A DNA stretch of 64,000 nucleotides, taken from positions 186,001-250,000 of the forward strand of contig JAGPNK010000010.1 in assembly GCA_020746835.1 (NCBI GenBank). The letters are read 5' to 3'. Position numbers and translations under genes: made by a program. A model generated the notes under the pieces. It searched no databases and was not told where the DNA came from. It saw only the letters and a list, made by a program, of their open reading frames with translations. The stretch comes from Stachybotrys elegans (taxonomy: Eukaryota; Ascomycota; Sordariomycetes; Hypocreales; Stachybotryaceae). Shown piece by piece: positions 12,007 through 21,946 of this stretch. Numbering within the stretch: the first letter of the stretch is position 1; every line of letters begins with the position of its first letter.

Positions 12007-12442
12007 TAGCAGTCGCCTCTCGCAGTGCTGCGTAAATGGCGGCCGACTACAGCATGGGATAGGCAATGGGTGAAATCCGGGCAATTCTGCGTTTGCACAT
12101 TTCTGGGAGTTAATCGCGAACAAGTCGGGTCTTTGCATTCTTGACCATATTTTCCCTGCAGTGGCACTACACGACAGACCTCGCTACTCGTCTTTTCGTC
12201 TTTTCCACGAATGTTACATGTACTGGGTTTCATATAGAAACAAGAGCGAGCACGTAATCACACCCACCCACGTCTTAGGATGCCATGTGACTGAATGAGA
12301 TTTCTTTCCAGATTTCAGTAGACGCCAAGAGCAAGGAGCTTCAGCTTTTGTTCGCCAATCGTTGACCGTCTTCCAATGGGCTCATTTGTAATTTGTAATT
12401 TGTATTTGAATTTGAATTGCTAATGCACCGATATCTGCAGAT
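12007..12442. other. Convergent intergenic region
   Basis: 3' flanks of the YTH gene (+) and GPI18 (-). A short TTTGTAATTTGTAATTTG repeat lies near 12386-12410. No gene is seen. Confidence 0.5.
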
Positions 12443-13808
12443 CTATGCCGGGGGGAGAAAAGAAGCAAACAACACCCCCTGGATCGTCCCGTACATGATC
12501 ATGAAGACGGTACTAGATCGGCCCCAGCTGCTGCTTTCCTTGCTGCTGAGGCTACTCGCTATCCACCAGTACCAGAGGGGGTATCCTGATGCGAGTCGTG
12601 TGATGATTTGCACGTGGTAGCTTGTTAGGGCCAGCGCAGCGAGGAGTAATTGGCCTACCGCCAGTGTCTGCACAAACAGTCGGTAGGGCTCTGCTGGGAC
12701 GAGCATCAAAGAGCGTGCTGGCTGCAAGGGGCCACCGCGCAGCACTTCCATAGCCGATGTGATTAAGAGGGCGAGGACGGGACCAGCCAGGAAGAACAAG
12801 GGTATGTTGCCTGGTGTCCAGTACCTCAAGAAGCCGACATTCCTATACACGGTGAGCACAACTGCGTGGTGATACCACAGGGAAAAGATGCCAGACTTAC
12901 CAGTAGTGGCTCTGGACAAACGTGTAGATGCTGGGGATGAGGCCGGCGCACCATGGCCTGGGCTCCATGTCGGTCAAATCGACCAGGCAATATCTCATCC
13001 ATGCAAGGGCCTGCGGTACTATGGTTCCAGCGAGAACGCAAAAACCTCCCACGACCGGTGCAATTATGTTCAGCAGTTTACGGAGGCTCGGGCCGTGGAT
13101 AAAGGCGCCCAGACACTTGAGTGCTTCGACGGCGAAGAGCAGGCCGCCGAGGATGGCGTTGCTGCGGAACAGCGTGGCGAGGCCAAAGGCAGCTCCGGCG
13201 CCGACTTGGGCTACGTGACGAGCCAGGCTCGCATCGCCCTGCTTGAGACTGAGGGCGAAGAGCAGATTACCGATAAAGGAAAGGCAGGCGGTGGGACTCT
13301 CGGCGTAAGGGGCCGAGAGGAAAAGCCCGGCGGGCGATATGGTATGCAAGACTGAGGTCACAAAGGCCAGCCTCTTACTAGCGAAGACGAGCATGGTGAG
13401 CTCGTATAGAGCCAAGACGGCCACGAGATGAGACACGTGAGCGATGAGGATGGCAAGGACAGGTTCCACCACACCATCAGCAGCAAGGCCGAGAGAACGA
13501 CCGGCACGGAGCAGGGCCTTGACTGTCCACGGCAAGCCGACACCGAAAGCCCATTCCTGCTCGTAGACGTAGTCGTCGTGAGCGGCATGCATGAAATAGA
13601 GTGCATCCCACTTGGTGAGGCGCGAGGCCAGTGCTGAGGGAGAGGGACCCGATGGCCCATAGGCAACGTCAAAGAACAACGAGGCCGATGTGTCGTAGTC
13701 AGAGCCAAGGGCAGTGACTAGGGAGATGGCGAGCATCAGGCCCTTCCACGACGCGAAGATGACGGCCAGTGAGCGCCGCGGATGGGCGTCGTGCGAGATG
13801 AATGACAT
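12443..13808 (-). CDS. gpi18: GPI mannosyltransferase 2 (PIG-V/Gpi18)
   Basis: Exons on the minus strand are 13808-12901 and 12842-12443 (58-nt intron), giving 435 aa. The joined sequence reads Q-S-H-Y-W-N-V-G-F-L-R-Y-W across the intron, a strongly conserved part of PIG-V proteins. The protein is a multi-pass ER membrane enzyme. Near the N-terminus is S-R-L-T-K-W-D-A-L-Y-F, the luminal-loop region with the W-D motif of this glycosyltransferase superfamily, and S-P-A-G-L-F-L-S-A-P-Y-A-E-S lies mid-protein. It adds the second mannose to the GPI anchor precursor using dolichol-phosphate mannose. Its length is normal for fungal Gpi18, and nothing is broken. Confidence 0.95.
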
Positions 13809-14004
13809 GGCCGGGCCAATGAGGACCTACTTACTACTCGGTAGCCGAAAGAGCATACAGCTGGGCCTGAGCCTGAGACTGAGGTCGGCAAGCAGTTGAT
13901 CAAGGGTGATGAAGGAGGATGCGCCGTGCAAGGTGTGCGTGCGTGCATGCATGCACTCACTGTACGTGCACGTGCATAGGCCAATGACGACGATTGCTAC
14001 GATA

Positions 14005-14021
14005 GGGGGGGGGGGGGGGGG
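14005..14021 (+). repeat. Poly-G homopolymer of 17
   Basis: Seventeen consecutive G residues directly upstream of GPI18. Runs like this are prone to length errors in sequencing and to G-quadruplex formation. Confidence 0.9.
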
Positions 14022-15061
14022 TTGGCTGCTTATGGATTACGGAGGCGGAAGTCGGCCGCAGACGAGGCCCAGACCTGGGTAGACGGTATGTACAGTGACG
14101 GAGGAGGGAGATGCGTGGAGCCTGGGCTGAGACTTGATACACGTCGGAGACGCACTGTTGGGTTCGTGGGCAGGGTGCGGGATTGATAGGTGATGCCAAG
14201 AAGGAGAACGAGGCTGGCCGAGCGTAAGGTGTAGCAGGTAAGGTAAGGTAAAGTAAAAAGGATGATTGATTCGGTGCGGCGGTCCGGAATGGTATAGCAG
14301 AGGCAGATTCCGGCGAAGGCAGGTAATTCGGACGTATGTATGTATGTTGGGCGGGACGAAGGATCAGATGCGATTTGACGGACGGAGATTTGGTTGTGCC
14401 ACGAATGGGCCTATCGTGGTACGCGGGCTGGGCTCGCGTGTTTTCGGGACCTGGATCCTCAGGTTCGTTGGCTCGTTGGCTGGTACGGACACGGGCGGGA
14501 GATGGGAGAAGGGTTTGGGGTTTTTGGATGTCGTCGAGGTTTGGGAGACTTGACGTCTAGCCGTGGCTTAACCATGGTACCGCTGAAACAGACCCCGGCC
14601 AATGGGGTCGGGCGACGAGGACAGCTCTTTTAGCCAAGAGGCGGAAGTTGCAAGCCACCCCAGACAGGGCCGGCCTGTCAAGCGCACCAACAAAGAATTA
14701 GTGCTGTTCCGGGGGCATGGCGAGCATGGGAAGCCCGTGATGAGAGTGGGAGCGGGAGAAGATTGGGAGAGTGGAGGGTGAGGAGAGGGCTTGAGAGGTC
14801 CGAGAGGCCCACGGCGCCAGCAGGCATCAGGGCGGTGGTCGCCGAACTCGAGCAAGTTGTTCTGGTTGTGACCATGTGATTGATGGGACCTCTCTTGGGC
14901 CCACAGCCATCGGCTGTCGAGACATGAAGGAGGGGCCGGGCTAATGTTAGAGTCGTTGTCGACGATGAGCATGATGATGATGACGACGACGACGGCGCCG
15001 GCAGCGATGCACACCTGTCCGTCCGTAACCCCAATTCGACGCGAGACAGCGGGCAGCCGAG

Positions 15062-15095
15062 ATGAGACGGGACGAGACGAGACGAGACGAGACGC
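15062..15095 (+). repeat. Pentanucleotide tandem repeat (GAGAC-type)
   Basis: About six imperfect copies of a GAGAC/GGGAC unit in a row. Confidence 0.85.
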
Positions 15096-15361
15096 ATCCT
15101 ATATTGGCCGCCTCTTTCTTTGCCTGGTGCATGGATGTGCAAGCTGAACGCATAACAGCCGTTCTCGGAACCAGCCAACTGGGTCTCTGGATAAAACACT
15201 ATACGACCTGAGCTTCCGATTGCCGGAAATATCACCCTCAGTGCCGCCTGTTTGCATAGTGCTGATCATGCTTTCCTGCTCCTTCATCCCTTGTATTCTA
15301 GTTGAACTTGTCAATACAACGGCTGCTATCATTTACAGCCGCCGCCCATCAGCGCCCGCGC

Positions 15362-15391
15362 CAAAAAAGAAAAAAAGAAAGAAAAAAAAAG
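15362..15391 (+). repeat. A/G-rich homopurine tract
   Basis: About 30 nt of A runs broken by single G residues, in the gene-poor region. Similar A/T tracts occur elsewhere upstream of genes here. Confidence 0.7.
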
Positions 15392-18316
15392 ACAGCCGCC
15401 CAACCAGAAAAGGAGAACAACAGGGTGCTCATGCGTAAGTTCCCACGTTGTTTGCTTGCCTTTGCCAAGCATTCCTTCCTTCCGCCCGTTTGCTTGCCTG
15501 CAGGCAGGTGCCAATCTACTAGTTGTCCAGGCATTGGTATTACGGGACGGTACGTAGTAGGTAGCATCGTGCCTGGGGAAGGCGTGCATTCCGGAATTGG
15601 GCAAGTAGCTCGTCGGAACCTGGACCTGGGAAGGAGGGAGCAGCAGATACTAAGTAAAAAACCAACCTCGGGCAGTTTACGGAGTATCTGTAGACAGGCG
15701 TTACCTGTCCTCCGGCTCCGTGCCCAGGTACAGTTGGAGCACCTGTTTGTACCTGTTGTACGCCGAGTTAGTTAGCACCAAGGTAATTAGTCGTCATTAC
15801 GGCCCCCTATCTCCTCCCACCCTATCCGTAATCCCAAATCGGTTGCCATCTGATTGATTGTCTGAATCGCGTGCGCCGGCCGCTCCCCCCTGTCGCTGCC
15901 GAGGTCGTCGTCCCTGTCCCCTGCCAAGCCCTGCTCACGGACACGCGGGAACAAGCACGTTCCATGGCGCGGCGTAGCGCCGCCCAGGCTCTCTCCAAAG
16001 CTCCACGGCTCCTAGTTCTGGAGAAAGGCAGCATCGCTGGTCGCTCCAGCCAATGGCGAGTCTGGCTTGCCTCCCCGTTGAGTCGCGGATTTCGGGAAGA
16101 AGGGGACACAAGTCGTCATTCAGCCCGTTCTGACGCACCCATTCCGATGCGGACAAAGCACGCCTGGACCGCCTCGACGCCTCTGCTAGAGGGTTTATGC
16201 CGCGTTGCACATTCGAGCGCAACACGCAGGCGCATGATGCCAGGCCAGTGGTTAAGGCGCTTCAGGAGAACCAAACTCGACGAGCTGTGGTTGCTGTCCA
16301 CCCTCCACCAAGAAGCTATTAACCATAAAATGCATACTATGTATTACCAAACGCAGGCACTCTATCCAGTCCAATGCGTGGCTGGCTATTATTGCCCTCA
16401 CTGTACAGGGACAGTATGTATGAGAAGAGGATGAGAAATCGTTACTCGACCAATCGCTCGCCTGCATCTGTCAGTTCGTCCCTTCCACCATCCCTACCTT
16501 GTCCGATGGCCGCCCACCAAGATTCAAACTCTGGGTCGCAACATACTCTGAAATAGGCAAAGGCAACGACGGAAAGAGATGGGAAGCTTGTTTCTGGGTT
16601 TCGGGCCTGTCATTGAGCATCTCAGCTCTTCCTTTTCCAACGGGGCCTCGAGTCCCACTGCTACCGCCCTCTACCACGGTTTGCCTCCTACGGCTGACCC
16701 AGGCACCTTCGCTGTTCCTTCCGCAATGCCTGCAAGTCTGCCATGCATGGTAGTCGTGCATGGCAACAAGGGTGGCCTGTGAGCTTAGACCACAGTCCAC
16801 AGCTCCCATACCCTGCCATCAGTAGAGAAAATGGAATCAGCCAGCTCTGGCCTTTGCCTTGTTGGTTGGTTGGTTGTTCGGGCTATCGCCGTTTTCCAAT
16901 TCCATTGCCGGGCGCCATGCACGTCTGTGGACCGAAGTCCGAATCGACGTCCCTGCTCAAGGACGGGACCAGCACGAGCAAATCTGAAATTTGCAGAGTT
17001 ACGGAATTAGTGAAAGGAGTATCAAGGAAGATGCACAGAGGCCAAACTTTATGCCGACGCCGGCATGCCCTTGGCGGCTCTCGGTTTCAGCCAGATTCAG
17101 ATGGCCACCAAAGGGGCCCAGAAGAGTACTACATAACCGCCCCTAGCCGGCCGGCCTGGCCTGATGCTGGTAATTACATGCGTGCAGCCGAATGGCGCTT
17201 CCATCCTCCTCCCGGGAAGGGCAGTCTCGACTACTAACCTTACTTGATGATGCCCCTTCAGTTCAGGATTGATCTTCACCATAACCTGAGGTCTGTGTCA
17301 AGTAACATGGCTGGCAATAGTGCAGGCAGCTAAGTTACGGGTGCTCCGGATGGTCCACTGATAAGATTCTGGATACAGCTTTCTCGGAGCATCCCAGCTC
17401 ACTTCCGGATCTCGAGCCACTCTTTTGGTTTCTGGTCTACATACTGACAGCTGGCTTTTGGATAACCATCAATCACAACCCCTGTTTCACACAGCTTACC
17501 GTGGGCTCAGGGCATCTGGTTCATCACAGAGTCACCACACAGACGGGACATGGTTCCAGCCCTGCCCTGTCAAAAAAAGACAAGACACACAGACACCACC
17601 AATACGCACGCACACGCAGCAACATTCTGTCCTGAACTGCAAGGTACCTTCCAGCGAGTTCCCCGCATGCAATGCACGCACGGATACATCCGTATACAAC
17701 CAACAGTTCGTCGTCCCCAAGATAAATCTAGCGAGCCTGCTAGATGCACCGCGGAACCTTGGGCCCTCCGGGTACATGTACATGGTGGGTGCATTTTCAC
17801 AGCCATCGCCCAGATATGTAATATAGCAAGTACTAACACCCCTGGCATCGTCAGTTACCCAGGCTATGTACTTCGCCCGCCCCCCCTGCCACACAGCTTC
17901 TCGAGCCGGGCCTGTTTGGCACACCCATCTTGCCATCAATCAACACGCGCATCCCACCTCATCCACAGCAAGCCGCCGAGCTCCAACTTGCTAGCTGGGC
18001 TCGAGCCCGCCCTTCTGTATGTACCCGAAATGCCATGCATGTCCCCACCCTCCCTTCACAGCGGGATCTATCCCCCTGGCCTAGCCTTCCCATCTTGTCC
18101 CATCTTGTCACCTCATCGACACTTTCCAGGCCCATCGGCTGGATATCGGTGCGTGCTGCCCTGGCCAGTACCAAATCACCCTCCCTTACAGCCTGCCTCT
18201 GGAGTCGGTGCTAAGGACGAACCCACCCAGCAGCTGAGACGGGGATCAAGGGTAGACGCTCTTCCGCTGCCGGCCGAAATCTGCAAGGTCCTATCGGTTG
18301 TCTGATGCGGCAGCCA

Positions 18317-18322
18317 TATAAA
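18317..18322 (+). promoter_or_regulatory. TATA box candidate for the APH-fold gene
   Basis: TATAAA lies about 115 nt before the ATG at 18436 and is followed by a pyrimidine-rich stretch, as is common upstream of fungal transcription starts. Confidence 0.5.
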
Positions 18323-18435
18323 GTAGCTCGTCCCTGCTCCCCATCCTCCTGCGGCTCTTTGGTGTACATTCTTTTTCCATCTTCAGCTGCTGCGTCGCAG
18401 ACAACATCGTCGTTCCTTTTGCATCACTGTCCAAC

Positions 18436-19305
18436 ATGTTTGTACAAGAATCCATCGCCATCCACCGTGTGCCCCCTCCAGGGAGCAACGATGCCTACAG
18501 CCCCCCCAGGCTTTCTGTCGGCAACTACTCAGACGCCATGGCCCAGTCCGATGGCCATGGCCTCTCGGTACAGGATGCAGTGGAATACTCTGACGATAGC
18601 CGGCGCATCACCAAGAGGAGCAAGATATCTATGCAGTACGAGGTGGAACTCGTCAATTGGATAAGATGCAACACGACGATTCCCGTGCCCGCTGTCACAT
18701 CCCATTTCTACGACGAGAGCCGCCAGCAATTCGTCGCCGTCTTCGAGACGCGCCCGGGTCGTCCACTGGCCGACTGCTGGGGCGACATGTCGACATCGCA
18801 AAAGACGTCCATCATCTCAGAGCTGGCCTTTTTCCTGGGCCAGCTGCGGACCATTACCACGTCCCAGATACCAAACACTTTCACTCGAGATCGCTTTCTG
18901 GACCCTCGCGATGGTCTTGTACGGGGTCCCTTCCACACCACCCAAGAGTTTCTCGGCGCAATAGGGTCCAGGATAGACCGGATCGGAAGCCTGTACGATC
19001 CGGGGCAGACGAAGAAGGCACTGCGCTTTCTCGATGCCCTGCAAGCGTCACCCGCCAGGGAGTCTCTGGTCTTTACACATGGCAACTTTTGCCCCGAAAA
19101 CATCCTCGTCGACGATAGTGGCCGTGTCGTTGCCATTCTCGATTGGTCTGAGTGCGGCTACGCACCGCTGTACTGGGAATACATCAAAAGCCACATCGAC
19201 GATGACGATTCGGACTTTTACCTGGAGAACGTCCTGGATCACATCATGGAGCCATGGCCCATCCCGCTCTCCATCATGATGCACGTGCACCGCATCATCT
19301 GGTAG
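18436..19305 (+). CDS. Aminoglycoside-phosphotransferase-fold protein with altered catalytic loop
   Basis: A single-exon 289-aa protein. The C-lobe motifs of the APH/choline kinase fold are visible: an F-T-H-G-N-F-C-P-E-N-I-L-V loop (about 213-225) followed by V-A-I-L-D-W-S-E (about 232-239), which holds the metal-binding Asp, and an aromatic Y-W-E-Y segment. Canonical family members have HGD at the first position of the loop, where Asp is the catalytic base. Here it is HGN (Asn217), while the later Asn222 is kept. The N-lobe is short and I cannot place a clear ATP-binding Lys. It may be a pseudokinase or a divergent kinase of unknown substrate. Fungal genomes carry many such proteins, and antibiotic resistance should not be assumed. 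A TATA box lies upstream. Confidence 0.85.
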   Translation: MFVQESIAIHRVPPPGSNDAYSPPRLSVGNYSDAMAQSDGHGLSVQDAVEYSDDSRRITKRSKISMQYEVELVNWIRCNTTIPVPAVTSHFYDESRQQFVAVFETRPGRPLADCWGDMSTSQKTSIISELAFFLGQLRTITTSQIPNTFTRDRFLDPRDGLVRGPFHTTQEFLGAIGSRIDRIGSLYDPGQTKKALRFLDALQASPARESLVFTHGNFCPENILVDDSGRVVAILDWSECGYAPLYWEYIKSHIDDDDSDFYLENVLDHIMEPWPIPLSIMMHVHRIIW

Positions 19306-19461
19306 TGCCATTGTCGACGACCACTGCTTCCTCTTATCATACATCGCACGGCGTTTCGTGATGCACGTGATGACTGACTTAATAACCCAGGCGACATTTT
19401 TCACCATCTCCAGCACATCCAGCAAAGGTTTTGGCCCTCGGCTGGTTTCGAGGTCATCACA

Positions 19462-20334
19462 ATGGATGAATCGTCTGCGTCTGGAACGGGTGCACGTCGC
19501 CGTCTGATGGGCGAGTTTCCCGCCCCAACTATTCTATCGCCTGCTGCCATGCCGCATACATCCACAATCATCTTCCTTCATGGCCGAGGCTGGGATGCTA
19601 GGAAGTTTAGCGACTCAATCTTGTCCATGGTATTGCCCCGAGGAGGAACCCTGAGAGATGCCTTGCCTCGTACACGGTTCGTGTTCCCCACTGCGCCTCT
19701 GATGCGAGCGACCAAATACCGACGGACTACCATGCATCAGTGGTACGAGGGCACCGGCGACTGGGAACCGGAGGCAAGGGGCAATATGCGGCCGAGCGTG
19801 GAGTTTATCCAAGATCTCCTTGATAGAGAGATGCAGCTGGTGTGCGGCGACTCGACAAAGCTGTGTTTGGCTGGCTTCAGTCAAGGGTGCGCCATGGCAA
19901 TTATGAATTTGCTGCTTTGGAACGGGGCTCCCTTGGGTGCCGTGGTGGGTCTTTGCGGTTTTATACCCATCAATTCGTATTTACTGGATATCTTGGACGA
20001 CGCTGAAGAATCTGATCTTGACGATTTTTTCGAGACTACGAGCCACGAAAGCAAGCCACCTGTACAGAGAGCCATCGACGAGCTACGTGAGGAGGTCGAG
20101 CTGCCGCAGACAGAGGTCCCGAGCAGGCTGTCATTCCGCTCGACACCTGTGTTTCTGGGCCACGGGGTCGACGACGATGAGGTAGAGCTTCGGCACAGCG
20201 AGAATGCCGCACTGCTACTGAAGAAGATGGGTACTCATGTAACCCACTCCTCGTACCCGGGCCTAGGTCACGGCTACTCGCCGAAGATGCTGGAGGACAT
20301 GGTGTTGTTTCTGACGTCAAATATCACTGTATGA
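19462..20334 (+). CDS. Acyl-protein thioesterase/phospholipase-carboxylesterase family esterase
   Basis: A single-exon 290-aa alpha/beta hydrolase. The oxyanion-side motif I-I-F-L-H-G-R-G-W is at about 36-44. The nucleophile elbow G-F-S-Q-G puts the catalytic Ser at about 140. An Asp in H-G-V-D-D-D (about 234-239) and a His in G-L-G-H-G-Y (about 270) complete the triad. This matches the APT1/lysophospholipase family, which removes fatty acyl groups from proteins or lysophospholipids in the cytosol. Compared with APT1 (about 230 aa) it has an acidic insertion of about 45 residues (about 176-220) between the nucleophile and the Asp, and an N-terminal extension. It lies 156 nt after the APH-fold gene on the same strand. 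The true substrate is unknown. Confidence 0.9.
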   Translation: MDESSASGTGARRRLMGEFPAPTILSPAAMPHTSTIIFLHGRGWDARKFSDSILSMVLPRGGTLRDALPRTRFVFPTAPLMRATKYRRTTMHQWYEGTGDWEPEARGNMRPSVEFIQDLLDREMQLVCGDSTKLCLAGFSQGCAMAIMNLLLWNGAPLGAVVGLCGFIPINSYLLDILDDAEESDLDDFFETTSHESKPPVQRAIDELREEVELPQTEVPSRLSFRSTPVFLGHGVDDDEVELRHSENAALLLKKMGTHVTHSSYPGLGHGYSPKMLEDMVLFLTSNITV

Positions 20335-20528
20335 GTGTGCTGGGCACGACTTGGTATGAGCCGGGGCATGCGTCGCGCCAACGAGTACAATGTTTCGTCA
20401 AGTCATTCATTTTTATCTTTAGATTTCTTTTAAACTCTTTGAAACAGCAGGACTGCACGATAAACCATAGACGCTCTGTTCACGGAGATATGTTATACCC
20501 AAACCGCCCCTTTGTTACCAGTTACACC

Positions 20529-21946
20529 TTAAATCTTTTCACCTTCGAGAATAGGCTTGGCCTCGTCGCTTGTCCACCAGCTGACACCGGGCTCACCGGG
20601 GAAGGAGAACTTGTCCATGCTCTCGGGCTTCAGCTCGACACTGTAGCCAGGGTCGGTGGGCGTGGTGTAGTATCCGTCCTTGATGACGGAAGGGTGGAAA
20701 AAGTGTTCGTGCAGGTGGTCGACGTACTCGAGGACCGACCTTTGGCCGCTGACGACGACGTAGTCGATGGTGCTGAGGTGCTGGGTGTACTCGGGGAGGC
20801 CAACACCGCCCGAGTGCGGGACGATGGGGACGTTGAACTTCTTGGCGAGGAGCAGGACGGCGAGAGCCTCGTTGACGCCGCCCAGGCGGCATGCGTCGAG
20901 CTGGCAGACGTCGATGGCGCCGCTGGCCAGCAGCTGCTTGAAGATGACGCGGTTCTGGCACATCTCGCCGGTGGCGACGCCGATGCCGTAGGGCTTGAGG
21001 CCCTCGCGGACAGCCTTGTGGCCGAGGATGTCGTCGGGGCTGGTGGGCTCCTCGATGAACCAGGGCTTGTACTCGGCGAGCTCCTTCATCCATTCGATGG
21101 CCTCGGAGACGGACCAGACCTGGTTGGCATCGACCATGAGGATGTTGCCCTGGTCATAGCCAATGACATCACGGGCGATGCGGCAGCGGCGCTTGTCGTC
21201 GTCGAGGTTGCCGCCGACCTTGAGCTTGAAGTGCTTGTAGCCGGCAGCGAGCGTCTCCTTGAGCAGGGCCTTCATCTTGTCCTCGGAGTAGCCGAGCCAG
21301 CCGGCGCTAGTGGTGTAGGCGGGGACGGCGCGGCTGTCGAGGGCGTGCTGGAGACGCTCGGCCTTGCCGGACTCGACGGAGCGGAGGAGGTCGATGGCCT
21401 CGTCGGGGGTGATGGCGTCGGTGATGTAGCGGAAGTCGATGCAGCGGACAAACTCCTCGGGGGACATGTCGGCGACGATGCGCCAGACGGGCTTGCCGAG
21501 GACCTTGGCCCACAGATCCCAGAGGGCGTTGACAACGGCGCCGAGGGCGAGGTGGATGACGCCCTTCTCCGGTCCGATCCAGCGGAGCTGCGAGTCGTTG
21601 ACGAGGTGACGCCAGGTCTGGCCCCAGTTGGCAACGAGGGAGGAGAGGGTGCGGCCCTTGATTCGGTCGGCGACTTGGGTGATGGCAGCGCAGACGATGT
21701 CGTTGCCTCGGCCGATGGTGAAGGTCTGGGAAGGGTTTATTTCAGTAAGTGTAAGAAGGTAATATAGTTGGAGGATGGCTTGCTAACCATGCCATGGCCG
21801 GTGTAGTCGGAATCGGTCTGGAGGATGCAGTAGGCGGATGAATAGTCGCCAGCAGCGTTCATGGCATCGGAACCCGTCTTGTCGAGGGAGGTAGGGAAGC
21901 GGACATCGCGCGTGGTGCAGCCGGTGATTGTGATTTCGGGAGCCAT
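20529..21946 (-). CDS. lgd1: L-galactonate dehydratase (enolase superfamily)
   Basis: Exons on the minus strand are 21946-21788 and 21725-20529, with a 62-nt intron, giving 451 aa; Trichoderma reesei Lgd1 is about the same length. The N-terminal capping domain starts with R-D-V-R-F-P-T-S-L-D-K-T-G-S-D-A-M-N. The barrel then carries F-K-L-K-V-G-G (catalytic Lys), M-V-D-A-N-Q (metal Asp), I-E-E-P-T-S-P-D-D (metal Glu), T-G-E-M-C-Q-N-R (metal Glu) and V-P-H-S-G-G (catalytic His). It dehydrates L-galactonate to 2-keto-3-deoxy-L-galactonate in the reductive D-galacturonate (pectin) pathway of fungi, in the cytosol. None of the other pathway genes is in this window. L-fuconate dehydratase (ENOSF1-like) is the main alternative, but the resemblance to fungal Lgd1 is strong. 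The antisense strand is open over its whole length because of GC-rich codon use; that is a shadow. Confidence 0.95.

Larger units (their letters stand above)
13809..18435. other. 4.6 kb gene-poor divergent region
   Basis: No ORF in this stretch shows protein-like composition or joins into a recognisable domain. It separates two divergent genes. It holds several simple-sequence tracts, listed separately, and a TATA box for the downstream gene. A long regulatory region, an unannotated non-coding RNA or decayed sequence are all possible. Confidence 0.5.

Noticed and set aside
18436..19305. Reading the APH-fold gene as an antibiotic-resistance gene
   Set aside because: Fungal genomes carry many APH-fold proteins of other function, and the catalytic loop here is altered.
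20331..21767. 478-codon open frame on the plus strand over the L-galactonate dehydratase gene
   Set aside because: It is antisense to a certain gene and arises from GC-rich third positions. Its composition (V/D/G/E/L only) is not protein-like.
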